This document shows, piece by piece, positions 36,336 to 45,900 of a DNA stretch of 64,000 nucleotides (its first letter is position 1; each line of letters opens with the position of its first letter). Source of the DNA: Gammaproteobacteria bacterium (GTDB taxonomy: Bacteria > Pseudomonadota > Gammaproteobacteria > Pseudomonadales > Cellvibrionaceae); the NCBI GenBank assembly GCA_021151835.1, contig JAGKWO010000001.1, forward strand, positions 124,001 through 188,000, written 5' to 3'. The position numbers and the translations under genes were made by a program. Under the pieces are notes generated by a model. It saw only the letters and a program-made list of their open reading frames with translations, did not search any database and was not told where the DNA came from.

Positions 36336-38630
36336 ATGCACACACCGAGCAAAAAAATTAACACCTTCCCCAAAACCGCCCTGGCGCTTCTCACAGCATT
36401 GGGCCTGTCCCCTGCCCTGGCAGCGGAGCAAGCAAGCCCCGCCATCACCGAACAACAAGCGCGCGCAGCGGCTACCCCCCAACAGGGCAAGATACGTACA
36501 GTTACTGTGGTCGGCCAGGTGGAAGAAGTGGTTTACACCGGCAAAAATGCCAGTGCGTCGACCAAGCTAAACCTGGGAATCAAGGATACGCCCCAATCCG
36601 TTTCAGTCGTCACCCGCAAGCAAATTGAAGATATGGGCGCTACCAACCTCGGGCAATTGTTGCTGCAAACCACCGGTATTATTTTGACCGGTGACAACTC
36701 CGAGCGAACCAACTTTTCCATCCGCGGCTTCAATATGGGCGATGGCTGGAACTCCAACTTGCTGCAATACGATGGTATCCCGTTGAACGTATCCAACGTT
36801 GCTGCTTCAAAACCGGATATGGCATTAGTGGAAAGTATTGAAGTCCTGCGTGGCGCGGCCGGTTTGATGCAGGGTTCGGGGGAGCCTTCGGGGGCCGTTA
36901 ATATTATCCGCAAAAAACCTACTGTCGATTTCCAGGCAAATGCGGCGGTTACCTACGGTTCGTGGGATATGTATCGCGCTGAAGCCGATGTATCCAATCG
37001 CCTGAATGAAAGCGGTTCGATTCGCGGTCGCGCAGTTGTTGCTTATCAGGATGCAAATTCCTACATGGATGCCGTTGAGCGCAATACCCGCCTTGTGTAC
37101 GGCATTGTGAGTGCTGACATTACCGAACACACTGAATTGAATATCAGCTATAAAAACCAGAGTGAAGATTCAATCGGCGCACACAATTTACCGCGCAATC
37201 CGAAAACCGGTGAAGATTTAAAATTGAGCCGCGATAACTGCAGTTGTAACGAAAATGATTTTTGGGACAAGGAAAACGAAGATTTTTTTATCGGTGTTGA
37301 ACACCGGTTCAACGAAGATTGGTCAGTAAAAGGAACTTACGTGCGCGCCAACATCACTATGGACATGGTGTTCACCAGCCTGGCCCCGGTTGCTGCCGCC
37401 GTGTTTGATCCTGCAAATCCCAAAGGCAATCTCAACAAATATGCTTACCAATATGATCAAACCCTGGATGTGTATGACGTATTCACCAAGGGCAGGTTTG
37501 ATTTATTGGGCAGAAACCATGAAGTGGTATTTGGATTCAATTCGCAGGAAAGTGATATTCCGGGCCGTTGGTCAAGTTGGGATGCGGTGTTGGATGATTA
37601 CACCTTGTGGAATCGTGTTGGCACGGCTCCCAAACCGTTATTGGCAGTTGATCTGAATACTTACAGCCCCTATGACCTTCCCTACATCGCACCGCGCTAT
37701 GATTTGGATGGAGGCCAGTCATTTGAGGATCGCAAACAAACCGGTACATATATCGCAACGCGTTTCAATCTTGCTGATCCGCTGAATTTAATTATCGGTG
37801 TCAGGCAAAGTGATTTTGAATTTGAGTCACGCTATAAAAGCAACGTAACCAATCAATTCGTTGAAAGTCGCAGGACCGCTTATGAAAAGAATGACGTTAC
37901 AACCCCCTACGTTGGTTTAACCTATGCCATTAATGAAACCTATACCACCTATGCCAGTTTTACCGATTCTTTCGTAGTGCAAAATGCAAAAGGCAGCAAT
38001 GAAAAACTGTTGGACCCGATCCAGGGGAATGTTTATGAAGCAGGTATTAAAGGTAGCTTCAACGAAGACAAAATAATTGCGTCCCTGGCCGTATTTAAAA
38101 CCAACCAGATTAACCGTTCCATCCGCGATGAGAGCACTAAAGGCCAATGCGGTTTTAACGGTGGTGAGGGCTACTGCAATATTTCTGCCGGTGAAGTTAT
38201 TAGCGAAGGTGTAGAAGCGGAATTGCGCGGTGAAATTATTGAAGGATTGAATGTATCGCTCGGTTACACGCATAACACGACCGAATATGAAAAAGATCCG
38301 GTGAATGGTGGCCGCGTATTTAACGAGACTACACCGGAAGATATCGTGCGTACGTTCGCGACTTATCGCTTCGGCAACCAGTTAACCATCGGTGGCGGCG
38401 CCAATTACCAAAGCGAATGGCTCGTTGGCCGTTACGGCAGCTTGTCTGCAACACAGGAAGCTTATTGGCTGGTTAACTTGATGGCGAGCTATCCGATTAA
38501 CGATACCTTGACAGTAACGTTCAATGCCGACAATGCACTGGATGAAAAATACTACTCATACCTTTCAACCACATCAAATCGCTACGGCGAACCGCGTAAC
38601 CTGAAGCTCAGTGTACGCGCGACCTTCTAA
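36336..38630 (+). CDS. TonB-dependent siderophore receptor
   Basis: 764 residues. Signal peptide ending about residue 30 (SPALAAEQ), a TonB-box-like TVTVVGQ, an N-terminal plug domain (IKDTPQSVSVVTRKQIEDMGATN read in parts; FSIRGFNM; VESIEVLRGAAGLMQGSGEPSGAVNIIRKKPT as consecutive blocks), then a 22-strand-type barrel ending in a terminal phenylalanine (LKLSVRATF). The plug features are those of the FhuE/FpvA siderophore-receptor family. ATG with AGGAG at 36321-36325. It is preceded by a Fur-like dyad and followed by a terminator, so it is a single-gene unit. It sits 1.2 kb from cluster 1, but purU intervenes, and no ferric-reductase or other uptake gene accompanies it; the ligand is unknown. 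Confidence 0.92.
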   Translation: MHTPSKKINTFPKTALALLTALGLSPALAAEQASPAITEQQARAAATPQQGKIRTVTVVGQVEEVVYTGKNASASTKLNLGIKDTPQSVSVVTRKQIEDMGATNLGQLLLQTTGIILTGDNSERTNFSIRGFNMGDGWNSNLLQYDGIPLNVSNVAASKPDMALVESIEVLRGAAGLMQGSGEPSGAVNIIRKKPTVDFQANAAVTYGSWDMYRAEADVSNRLNESGSIRGRAVVAYQDANSYMDAVERNTRLVYGIVSADITEHTELNISYKNQSEDSIGAHNLPRNPKTGEDLKLSRDNCSCNENDFWDKENEDFFIGVEHRFNEDWSVKGTYVRANITMDMVFTSLAPVAAAVFDPANPKGNLNKYAYQYDQTLDVYDVFTKGRFDLLGRNHEVVFGFNSQESDIPGRWSSWDAVLDDYTLWNRVGTAPKPLLAVDLNTYSPYDLPYIAPRYDLDGGQSFEDRKQTGTYIATRFNLADPLNLIIGVRQSDFEFESRYKSNVTNQFVESRRTAYEKNDVTTPYVGLTYAINETYTTYASFTDSFVVQNAKGSNEKLLDPIQGNVYEAGIKGSFNEDKIIASLAVFKTNQINRSIRDESTKGQCGFNGGEGYCNISAGEVISEGVEAELRGEIIEGLNVSLGYTHNTTEYEKDPVNGGRVFNETTPEDIVRTFATYRFGNQLTIGGGANYQSEWLVGRYGSLSATQEAYWLVNLMASYPINDTLTVTFNADNALDEKYYSYLSTTSNRYGEPRNLKLSVRATF

Positions 38631-38644
38631 GGTAAATAAAAAAT

Positions 38645-38671
38645 AAAAAGCAGGTTTTAAACCTGCTTTTT
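38645..38671. terminator. Intrinsic terminator after the TonB receptor
   Basis: AAAAAGCAGGTTT / AAACCTGCTTTTT, a near-perfect palindrome with T- and A-tracts at both ends; in practice a GCAGG stem with a short AT loop. It lies between convergent genes and can work in both directions. Confidence 0.85.
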
Positions 38672-38719
38672 ATTGGGTAAACACCACACTATTCAAAAAA
38701 ACAGTGTCGACGTTCGTAA

Positions 38720-39508
38720 TCACGGCATTTCCACTTGCATTAAATCTTCAAGACTCAAATCAAACAGATCCACAAACCGGGATTCACCAAAGTGAGCCAA
38801 TTGTTTTTTCCATTCCGGGTCGTTGCGCAAACTGATGATGGTGCGGTTTAGCTGAGCCAGTGCTGGTTTAAATTCAGCATCAAGTAATACGAAACGCGGA
38901 AAGCTATCGATTGCGGGCTCCAGAAAGGCAATTTCCTTGTCGAGAAGAGGAGTATAGGTAGTAAATAAATTACTTTTTTCCATCTGGATAAAATCAACAG
39001 CATTTGCTTTCAGTAATTCGACACACTCCTCTACCCGCTCGCGCTCAACTATTTTCACGCTGCCATTGGCAATATATTTTTCCAGCGCCAAATAACGATG
39101 GCCATATAAAGCACAGAATGTTTTAGTAAAAATAGCATCAGGAAAACTGCCGGTTAACGGGCGTTTTACATTGAAAACCAACACATCGGCATCCCACAAA
39201 ATGGGTTCACTGACCAATAAATCCGGCGCATTTCCAAACCATTGCGGGCGACTCCACAAAATTGCGCCGCGTTGGCCCTGTTCACGCAAATGATTAAGTT
39301 GTGCACGCGTTAACGGAATAAGTTGCCAATGATAATGGGTGTTTTGGTTGAGGTGCTGGATAAATACATCACTCAGATCAGGCTTATCATTAATCACAAA
39401 CGGGGGGAATTGATAATAGACATAAACAGGAATGGCCTGCTTATTAATCGTTGCGCAACCTGCGATCAACAAACTGATTGCCGCTAATACATAAAACGTC
39501 TTTCGCAT
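38720..39508 (-). CDS. Solute-binding-like lipoprotein of unknown ligand
   Basis: 262 residues with a lipobox (LLIAGC; lipidated Cys about residue 18). The mature part follows the family-3 solute-binding fold loosely: IPVYVYYQFPPFVIN, a charged middle region and the C-terminal pattern ALAQLNRTIISLRNDPEWKKQLAHFG. It has no linked ABC genes. A similar orphan soluble protein lies at 8.2 kb. It may be a sensor-type or degenerate binding protein; function unknown. ATG start; the 179-base upstream region holds an 18-bp palindrome. Confidence 0.7.
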   Translation of the reverse strand: MRKTFYVLAAISLLIAGCATINKQAIPVYVYYQFPPFVINDKPDLSDVFIQHLNQNTHYHWQLIPLTRAQLNHLREQGQRGAILWSRPQWFGNAPDLLVSEPILWDADVLVFNVKRPLTGSFPDAIFTKTFCALYGHRYLALEKYIANGSVKIVERERVEECVELLKANAVDFIQMEKSNLFTTYTPLLDKEIAFLEPAIDSFPRFVLLDAEFKPALAQLNRTIISLRNDPEWKKQLAHFGESRFVDLFDLSLEDLMQVEMP

Positions 39509-39638
39509 AGCTTTTTATACTCGATAACAACATCAGGCTTGCCTCATTTCCTGTTAGCACGGCCATTTTCACGGGAATTCCAACGGTGTGCATCAAGGAT
39601 AGCCTATAAAATGCGAGCAGTTACCGGTAATAGCGAGC

Positions 39639-39656
39639 GGTTGCAACATTGCAACC
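39639..39656. promoter_or_regulatory. 18-bp palindrome upstream of the lipoprotein gene
   Basis: GGTTGCAACATTGCAACC: perfect 8-bp arms around CA. It lies 130 bases upstream of the lipoprotein start and 32 bases beyond the aminotransferase stop. Form and size fit an operator for a dimeric regulator of the LacI/TetR sort; no T-run follows, so a terminator is unlikely. Confidence 0.4.
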
Positions 39657-39687
39657 AGCGGAGCATTGTGCAAAACCGCCGCTAGTG

Positions 39688-40584
39688 TTAAATGTCCTGA
39701 CTCACCACTTGCCTGAATGCAGCAGAGAGACGCTGGTAAACAGGACCGGGGCAAGCAGGTAGCGCGCGGCCATCGACATGGCCTACCGGAATTAATTCAG
39801 CACCGGTACCGGTGAGGAAACATTCGTCAGCCGTAAATAAATCGTAGGGAGCGAGCGGGATTTCGCGGGCGTTAATCTCCAGTGTTTGCGCGAGTTCCAA
39901 TACAACTTGCCGTGTAATTCCATCCAGCGCGCCCTCAATAACTGGCGGTGTTAACAGTTCGCCTTTTTTCACAATAAAAATATTATCGGCGCTGCCCTCT
40001 GCAATTCGTCCGGCGTTATTTAATAAAATCGCTTCATCAGCGCCGGCATGTGTAGCTTCCATACGCGCGAGGATATGGTTGAGATAATTCAAACTTTTTA
40101 TACGCGGGTCGAGTCCATCAGCCCCCAACCGGCGAGTTGCCGCGATGATGACTTTCGCCCCTTCATGGCGTACGCGTTCACTTACCAATTGCAACCGGTC
40201 TGCAATCACAAACACCTGCGGCGAATGGCAACGGGATGGATCTATACCAAGTGGCCCAGGGCCGCGCGTTACCACTAACCGCAAATAACCATTCGGCTCC
40301 GGTGCTGCGGCAATAGTGTCCACCACTGCCCCGGTAAGCGCTGCGATGCTGTACGGAATGTCCAGTGCAATGGCACGCGCGGAAAGGAACAGGCGTTCCA
40401 GGTGTGCGTGCAATCGGAATGCTTTACCGTTATAGAAACGAATACCTTCAAACACGCCATCGCCATACAAAAGGCCATGATCAAAAACGGAGATCGTTGC
40501 TTGCTCGGGCGCAACCAGTTTTCCATTTAGCCAACAAACCGGCGCGGCGTGCGCCAATGGATTTGCAATTGCCGGATTAGCCAT
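39688..40584 (-). CDS. Class IV aminotransferase (branched-chain/D-amino acid type)
   Basis: 298 residues of the fold-type IV PLP aminotransferase family: ISVFDHGLLYGDGVFEGIRFY, the PLP-lysine in RIKSLNYLNHIL, EGSADNIFIVKKGEL, and FLTGTGAELIPV. IlvE, D-amino-acid transaminase and aminodeoxychorismate lyase share this fold; the block pattern is closest to IlvE-like enzymes. It overlaps the PhzF-like gene by 8 bases and is therefore co-transcribed with it, downstream, under the probable control of the divergent MocR-type regulator. This context suggests a specific amino-acid catabolic or biosynthetic role rather than general branched-chain synthesis. Confidence 0.85.
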   Translation of the reverse strand: MANPAIANPLAHAAPVCWLNGKLVAPEQATISVFDHGLLYGDGVFEGIRFYNGKAFRLHAHLERLFLSARAIALDIPYSIAALTGAVVDTIAAAPEPNGYLRLVVTRGPGPLGIDPSRCHSPQVFVIADRLQLVSERVRHEGAKVIIAATRRLGADGLDPRIKSLNYLNHILARMEATHAGADEAILLNNAGRIAEGSADNIFIVKKGELLTPPVIEGALDGITRQVVLELAQTLEINAREIPLAPYDLFTADECFLTGTGAELIPVGHVDGRALPACPGPVYQRLSAAFRQVVSQDI

Positions 40585-41371
40585 GGAATTCTCCCGTAAG
40601 CATGGTGTGGGCTTTGCCAGTGAGATACACCCGCTCCCCCGCCCATTCGATTGTCAACAAACCGGTGCGCGCCGATGCCTGGAACGCTCGCAGACGCGCC
40701 TTGCCCAGGCGTTGCGCCCAATAAACGGCGAGCAGGCAGTGCGCCGAGCCGGTAACAGAGTCTTCGGAGATGCCGACGCGCGGGGCAAAAAAGCGCGAAA
40801 CAATATCCAGCCCCGATTCATCTGCCGGAGCAGTGACGATAAGCCCGCGTTCGGTGAATGAACCAACCAGCTCATCATCAGCGCGAATGCGCCGCACCTG
40901 TTCGGCAGTTTCCAGCACCACCAGGTGATCGTCGCGGCCACGGCCAAACCAGGCCGGCTGTCCACCGATAAGTTGTACCAGGCCCTCCGGGACTTTCCGG
41001 ACCGTGGTGGGGGAATCAGCCGGGAAATCCAGACGGATATTGCTGCCATCGCGCACGGCTTCCAGCAGGCCGCTACGGGTACGGAATTTCAGCTCGGCGG
41101 CCTTTTCCCCTGCTTCATGCCACAACGCATGGGCCGCTGCCAGAGTCGCATGGCCGCATAGGCTGACCTCAGTCTTGGGGGTAAACCAGCGTAACCCCCA
41201 GGTGTCCGGCGCTTGCTTGAGCAAGAAGGCGGTTTCTGCCTGATTCATTTCGGCAGCGACTTTTTGCATCCAGTTGGATGATCGTTCTTCTTTCAACAAG
41301 CAGACACCGGCCGGGTTGCCACTGAATAGGCCACTTACAAATGCATCTACCAGGTAAAGCGGTTGCCCCAT
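40577..41371 (-). CDS. PhzF-family isomerase/epimerase-like protein
   Basis: 264 residues of the PhzF fold: YLVDAFVSGLFSGNPAGVCLL at the N-terminus (given in parts), MNQAETAFLL with the conserved catalytic glutamate, LRWFTPKTEVSLCGHATLAAAHAL, and ISEDSVTGSAHCLLAVYW in the second half. In phenazine synthesis PhzF isomerises dihydro-3-hydroxyanthranilate, but most family members have unknown substrates, and no other phenazine gene is near. The ATG at 41371 is preceded by GAGGAA 7 bases upstream; a TTG six codons earlier is rejected for lack of such a site. Confidence 0.88.
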   Translation of the reverse strand: MGQPLYLVDAFVSGLFSGNPAGVCLLKEERSSNWMQKVAAEMNQAETAFLLKQAPDTWGLRWFTPKTEVSLCGHATLAAAHALWHEAGEKAAELKFRTRSGLLEAVRDGSNIRLDFPADSPTTVRKVPEGLVQLIGGQPAWFGRGRDDHLVVLETAEQVRRIRADDELVGSFTERGLIVTAPADESGLDIVSRFFAPRVGISEDSVTGSAHCLLAVYWAQRLGKARLRAFQASARTGLLTIEWAGERVYLTGKAHTMLTGEFHG

Positions 41372-41463
41372 GATTTCGTTCCTCAACAAACCAGTTAAAG
41401 AGTGTTAGCCAGTGTATTTTTTTGATCACATACATTACAGTTTCAAAAATAGATAATTGATAC

Positions 41464-41521
41464 GGTACAGATTGATGATTAAAAATCTGTACCTATACAA
41501 TTCCAATCAATCTGTACCTAT
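41464..41521. promoter_or_regulatory. Probable MocR-type operator: one inverted and two direct repeats
   Basis: GGTACAGATTGAT (41464-41476) recurs as its perfect complement ATCAATCTGTACC (41506-41518). In addition ATCTGTACCTAT occurs twice in direct orientation (41485-41496 and 41510-41521), 25 bases apart. MocR/GabR/PdxR regulators are known to bind spaced direct repeats in the divergent promoter region they share with target genes, which is exactly this layout. Confidence 0.6.
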
Positions 41522-42953
41522 GGTGGTGAATACTGTGGATCTACTGTACCGAAAACTTGCCGATGAACTGGCCGGCCTCATTAACAATGGCGGCTTTCAA
41601 TCCGGTGATCGCTTGCCGGGAGTACGCCACCAGGCGCAATTGCGCGGTTTAAGCATTGCCACTGTAATTACGGCTTATCGCCAATTGGAAGATTGGGGGT
41701 TATTGGAAGTGCGGAACCGCTCCGGCTTTTATGTCAAAGCCAAGTCCGCGGCAGCAGTGCAGCCCCCACGAATTGTAGTGACCACTATGCGCCCCGCCCC
41801 GGTAACCGGGCAAGATATGGTATTGCAGCTGATTAAAGCCGCAACCAACCCCGCTATTGTCCAATTGGGCGCTGCGGTGCCGGCGCCCGAGTTTTTACCC
41901 ACGCGCGCAGTGGAGCAAGCGATCACCAAAGTGCTACGCCAGCAACGTGTCCGCGCCAATAATTACGAATTTTCCACGGGCGCGCTGGAATTGCGCCGCC
42001 AGCTCAGCCGCCGCCTGGCCGATTCCGGATGCGCCGTACACCCGGATAACCTGGTTATCACCAACGGCTGCCAGGAAGCACTGAGCCTGGCATTACGCGC
42101 CCTCACCCAACCGGGGGATGTAGTCGCCATTGAATCGCCCACTTTTTACGGGTTGCTACAAGTGGTCGAATCCCTTGGATTGGAAGCATTGGAAATACCA
42201 ACCAACCCGCGCTCCGGAATGTCGCTCGAAGCGCTGGAATTGGCCCTCAGCCGCTGGCAGGTAAAGGCTTGCGTGGTCACCCCCAACTTCAGTAATCCAT
42301 TGGGTTGCTGCATACCGGAAGACAATAAACGGAAACTGGTTAGCATGCTGAAAGAGCGGCAGATTCCATTGATAGAAGACGATATCTACGGCGACCTGAG
42401 TTTCAGCCATGCGCGCCCGTCATTGCTCAAAGGGCTGGATGACAACGTCATTTTATGCAGCTCAGTATCCAAAACCCTGTCGCCGGGGTTGCGCGTTGGC
42501 TGGATTGCAGCTGGCGCTTACCAGGACAAAATTGAATACATGAAATATGTGCTCAACCTGGCTACCTCAACCATTCCGCAGCTGGCGGTGGCGGAGTTGC
42601 TGGAAAATGGCCAATACGAACGGCATTTGCGCCGGGTGCGCGGTGATTATGCACAGGCCGTAGCGCGCATGACTGAAGCAGTAATCCACTATTTCCCGGA
42701 GGGCACCAAAATTACCCGCCCTGAAGGCGGCTTTGTTATCTGGCTGGAATTACCGGGCGAGATCGATACCTTTGTGCTGGCGCACAAGGCGTTGGAATCG
42801 GGGATCAGTATTGCACCCGGACCTATTTTTTCGGCCAGCCAAAAATACCGGCAATTTATCCGGCTCTCATGCGCTTGTGCGTGGGGAAATCGGGTTGAAC
42901 GGGCGCTGGTGACCCTGGCGGGATTGATCCAACAGGGAAGCAATCCCGCCTGA
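41520..42953 (+). CDS. MocR/PdxR-type transcription regulator (GntR HTH + aminotransferase I)
   Basis: 477 residues. N-terminal GntR winged helix (LYRKLADELAGLINNGGF, GDRLPGVRHQAQLRGLSIATVITAYRQLEDWGLLEVRNRSGFYV as consecutive blocks, ~residues 8-75) joined to a fold-type I aminotransferase-like domain with VITNGCQEALSLALRAL, ESPTFYGLLQVVE, VTPNFSNPLG, and the PLP-lysine segment SSVSKTLSPGLRVGW. Such regulators sense an amino acid or PLP derivative. The frame extends to a TTG at 41457, but the ATG at 41520 lies right before the conserved HTH and is preferred; no good ribosome site is visible. Divergent from the PhzF/aminotransferase pair, its likely target, with operator repeats between. Confidence 0.9.
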   Translation: MVVNTVDLLYRKLADELAGLINNGGFQSGDRLPGVRHQAQLRGLSIATVITAYRQLEDWGLLEVRNRSGFYVKAKSAAAVQPPRIVVTTMRPAPVTGQDMVLQLIKAATNPAIVQLGAAVPAPEFLPTRAVEQAITKVLRQQRVRANNYEFSTGALELRRQLSRRLADSGCAVHPDNLVITNGCQEALSLALRALTQPGDVVAIESPTFYGLLQVVESLGLEALEIPTNPRSGMSLEALELALSRWQVKACVVTPNFSNPLGCCIPEDNKRKLVSMLKERQIPLIEDDIYGDLSFSHARPSLLKGLDDNVILCSSVSKTLSPGLRVGWIAAGAYQDKIEYMKYVLNLATSTIPQLAVAELLENGQYERHLRRVRGDYAQAVARMTEAVIHYFPEGTKITRPEGGFVIWLELPGEIDTFVLAHKALESGISIAPGPIFSASQKYRQFIRLSCACAWGNRVERALVTLAGLIQQGSNPA

Positions 42954-42970
42954 TTTTTTATGAATAGCGA

Positions 42971-45900
42971 TTAAAAGCGAAAAGTGCCGGTCAGGGAGAC
43001 CAGGTCTGCCTCCTGGGTGTCGAAATAGATCCGCCGCACCCCCAGGCCAAGGCCGAATTGTTCCTGGACAGGCAGTTCAAAACGAACACCGACAACCGGA
43101 TCTTCGCCGCGGTCACGCTTGATGGATATCACATCGTTTTCCACATCCACCTCGCTGCGCCAGATAAAAATCCCTATTTCGCCAATGATGCGAAATTTAT
43201 CTGCCGGATTGAGAGTTAACCCTTGTACCAGCGTAAAGCCCTCCGGGCTCAATGGATATTCCTGGCCGATATGCCAGGGAATAGTCCCCAGGTTAGTTTC
43301 GCCCGCCACGGTGAGATCCACCTCTACTTTGCCAAGGTCAAGGTAACCAATTTCCGTGGATGCATGCTGGTCCCACTGGTAACCCAGCGCCAGTTGGTAA
43401 CCCGTGCGATTGGTATCGTAACGGTAAACGATCAGGTCGTAATTCGCCGCCGCCAGCGCGGCGGTGAAATCTTCTTCCCGTTGGCTGCTGGAAACATTGG
43501 CAACATCTACCCGCACATAGGGACCAGTCGCTGCCTGGGTGGCAATGCTCGCCAGAACTGTTGCAACGCCAAGTAGCACAGCAATCATTTTCCCGGCCTT
43601 TCCTTTTGTAAATACGCGTTTAACCATCAGTAATCCTCCCAATAACAATACCCACAACCCCTGGATCGAACCGCCACCACCGTCGGTTTTGATCTCGACC
43701 GGCGGTTTTGGCGGCTCCGGTGGTTCAGGGATTTCCAGTGCAACACTGACCGCGCCCGGATCAACTACCGCAGAGTTCACCAAACCGTCATCGTCGTTGG
43801 GCCCACCGTCTTTGATGGTCAACTGCACACACAAGTGGCCGGCAGTAAGCCCGGGGGTCCAATCATCACTGCCCGGTGGCGGGCAATAGCCCGGGTTGCC
43901 GGCCGCCGAATGAATCGTGTTGTCGGCATCCACAACAAAGCTTACCCAGCGACCGCGCTGGAACTTACGGTAAGTCGCATTGGCCGGAATGGCCGCGCGC
44001 TGCGGCACCACTACACGTACCGCCTGGCCGGGGGTTGGCAAGTCGCGGATAGCAAAATCAAAAACACCGCCAACAGGTTCGAACACTTTGTCCAGCTCAA
44101 TGTTCGGGATGGTACCCAGCTCATCATTCAGTATTTGTACACCGCCGGAAGTGCTGGTACGGGCAAAGAGGCCAAGACCGCAACGAACGCCGGGATCACA
44201 CTCAATCAGGTAGGAATTGGTGGTGTTGCCCTGCTGCGGCAGGATGTTTGTTGATGGCATGTTATCCAGATAATCCGGAATACCGTTGTCATCGCTGTCG
44301 CCCGTGCCTTCCAGGTCATCGTCGATACCGTCCTGGTCAGTGTCAGTATTTGGACTCAATACCGGCAGTACGCTGACTACACGGAAATAAGCCGATGCCT
44401 GCACACTCGCACCACCAGAATCGGTAACTGTCACTTTCACCTGATTGCTGCCATTCAATCCAGCCGGGCTAAACACCCTGACTGCGTTGGTCGGGTTGCC
44501 ATCGGTATCAGCCAATCCGGTTGTCGCGGACCAATCGAAGCTATGGGTATCGCCCGGATTCAAATCGGTCACGGTAGCGGTCACTGTCACCGGACCACCG
44601 GATGGGGTAATCAGGCTGGTGTTAAATCCACCCTGGGTAATGCTCAGGGTCACGATGGGCGGCACATTACCCTGGCGGATATCAATCACATGGCGCTTGC
44701 TGGCACCGGCGTTGATTCCATCGCCCAGGGCTACAACCAGTTGGCTATCGCTGAAGCCGGTCACCGCTGCCAAGCTTACCGGTACAACGACTTCTACCTG
44801 ACCGGGCTGGGTAAAGGTTGCCGTGCCGGAAACCAGATTGTGTTCCTGGGTAGTAGCCGTGCTGGAAGCATCAACTACGTAAGGAATACTCAATGGATAA
44901 ACCGGTGACGGACCATTCAGCAACACCCGGAACTCCACAGTGCTGCCACGAACCGCCACTTGCGATTTGCTCAGGGAAACCAGGGGTTTCACATTGACAA
45001 CCTGGCTGGCTTCGCCAGTCACACCGGCAGCATTGGTCGCTTTCCATTTCAGGAGATGGTGACCCGGACGCACCAGCAGTACGTTACCCGGTTGCAACCC
45101 CTCTGCCATGACGGTGCAGCAGTTATTGCCGTTAACGCCGTCTGCTGCCAGCGACTTCAATGCCTGGTCGACCTGTGCCTGGGTTGCAGTAGCAGCTAAA
45201 CCCAGTAATTGCCGCAAGCTGATCGGCGTGAACAAGGCCGTGGCATTGACGTTGATCGCCGCAGGAGCAGTCACTATTGGTTGCAGTGGGTCTACGGTTG
45301 AAACCACCTCAAGGTTAAATGCCGGCAATGAAGCGCTCAGAGTACCGTCGCTGACACTGATTACGATACCAGTAGTCACACCTGAATCCGTACCGGCCGG
45401 AGTACCTGTGAGGGCACCGGTTGCAGTATCGAAACTTGCCCAGGTTGGTTTATTGGTGATGCTAAAGGTCAGCACATCACTCACATCAACATCGCTGGCA
45501 GTCGGGATAAAGCTATAGGCAACGTCCTGATTCACACTGGTAATTGGTGTACCGCTAATTACCGGCGCATCGTTAACGTTGGTCACTTCCAGATTGAAGG
45601 CGGCAAGGCTCGCGCTCAAGGTTCCATCGCTCACACTAATGACGATATCAGTTGTGGTACCTGTATCCGTGTTAGTCGGCGTGCCTGTCAGTGCACCCGT
45701 TGCGGTATTGAAGCTTGCCCAGGTTGGTTTGTTAGTGATGCTGAAGGTCAATACATCACCCACATCAACATCACTGGCAGTCGGGATAAAGCTATAGGCA
45801 ACGTCCTGCGCTACCGTGGTAGCGGGAGTTCCGCTGATCACCGGCGCTTCGTTGACATTGGTTACTACGATATTGAATGCAGCGAGGCTGACCGTCGCGG

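Noticed and set aside
10501..38630. Calling cluster 1 a siderophore cluster outright
   Set aside because: The only support is a neighbouring TonB receptor separated by purU; no catechol, hydroxamate or beta-hydroxyaspartate enzyme is linked to it.
40577..41371. Phenazine biosynthesis because of the PhzF-like gene
   Set aside because: PhzF-fold proteins are widespread; no phzA-E or phzG homologue is present.
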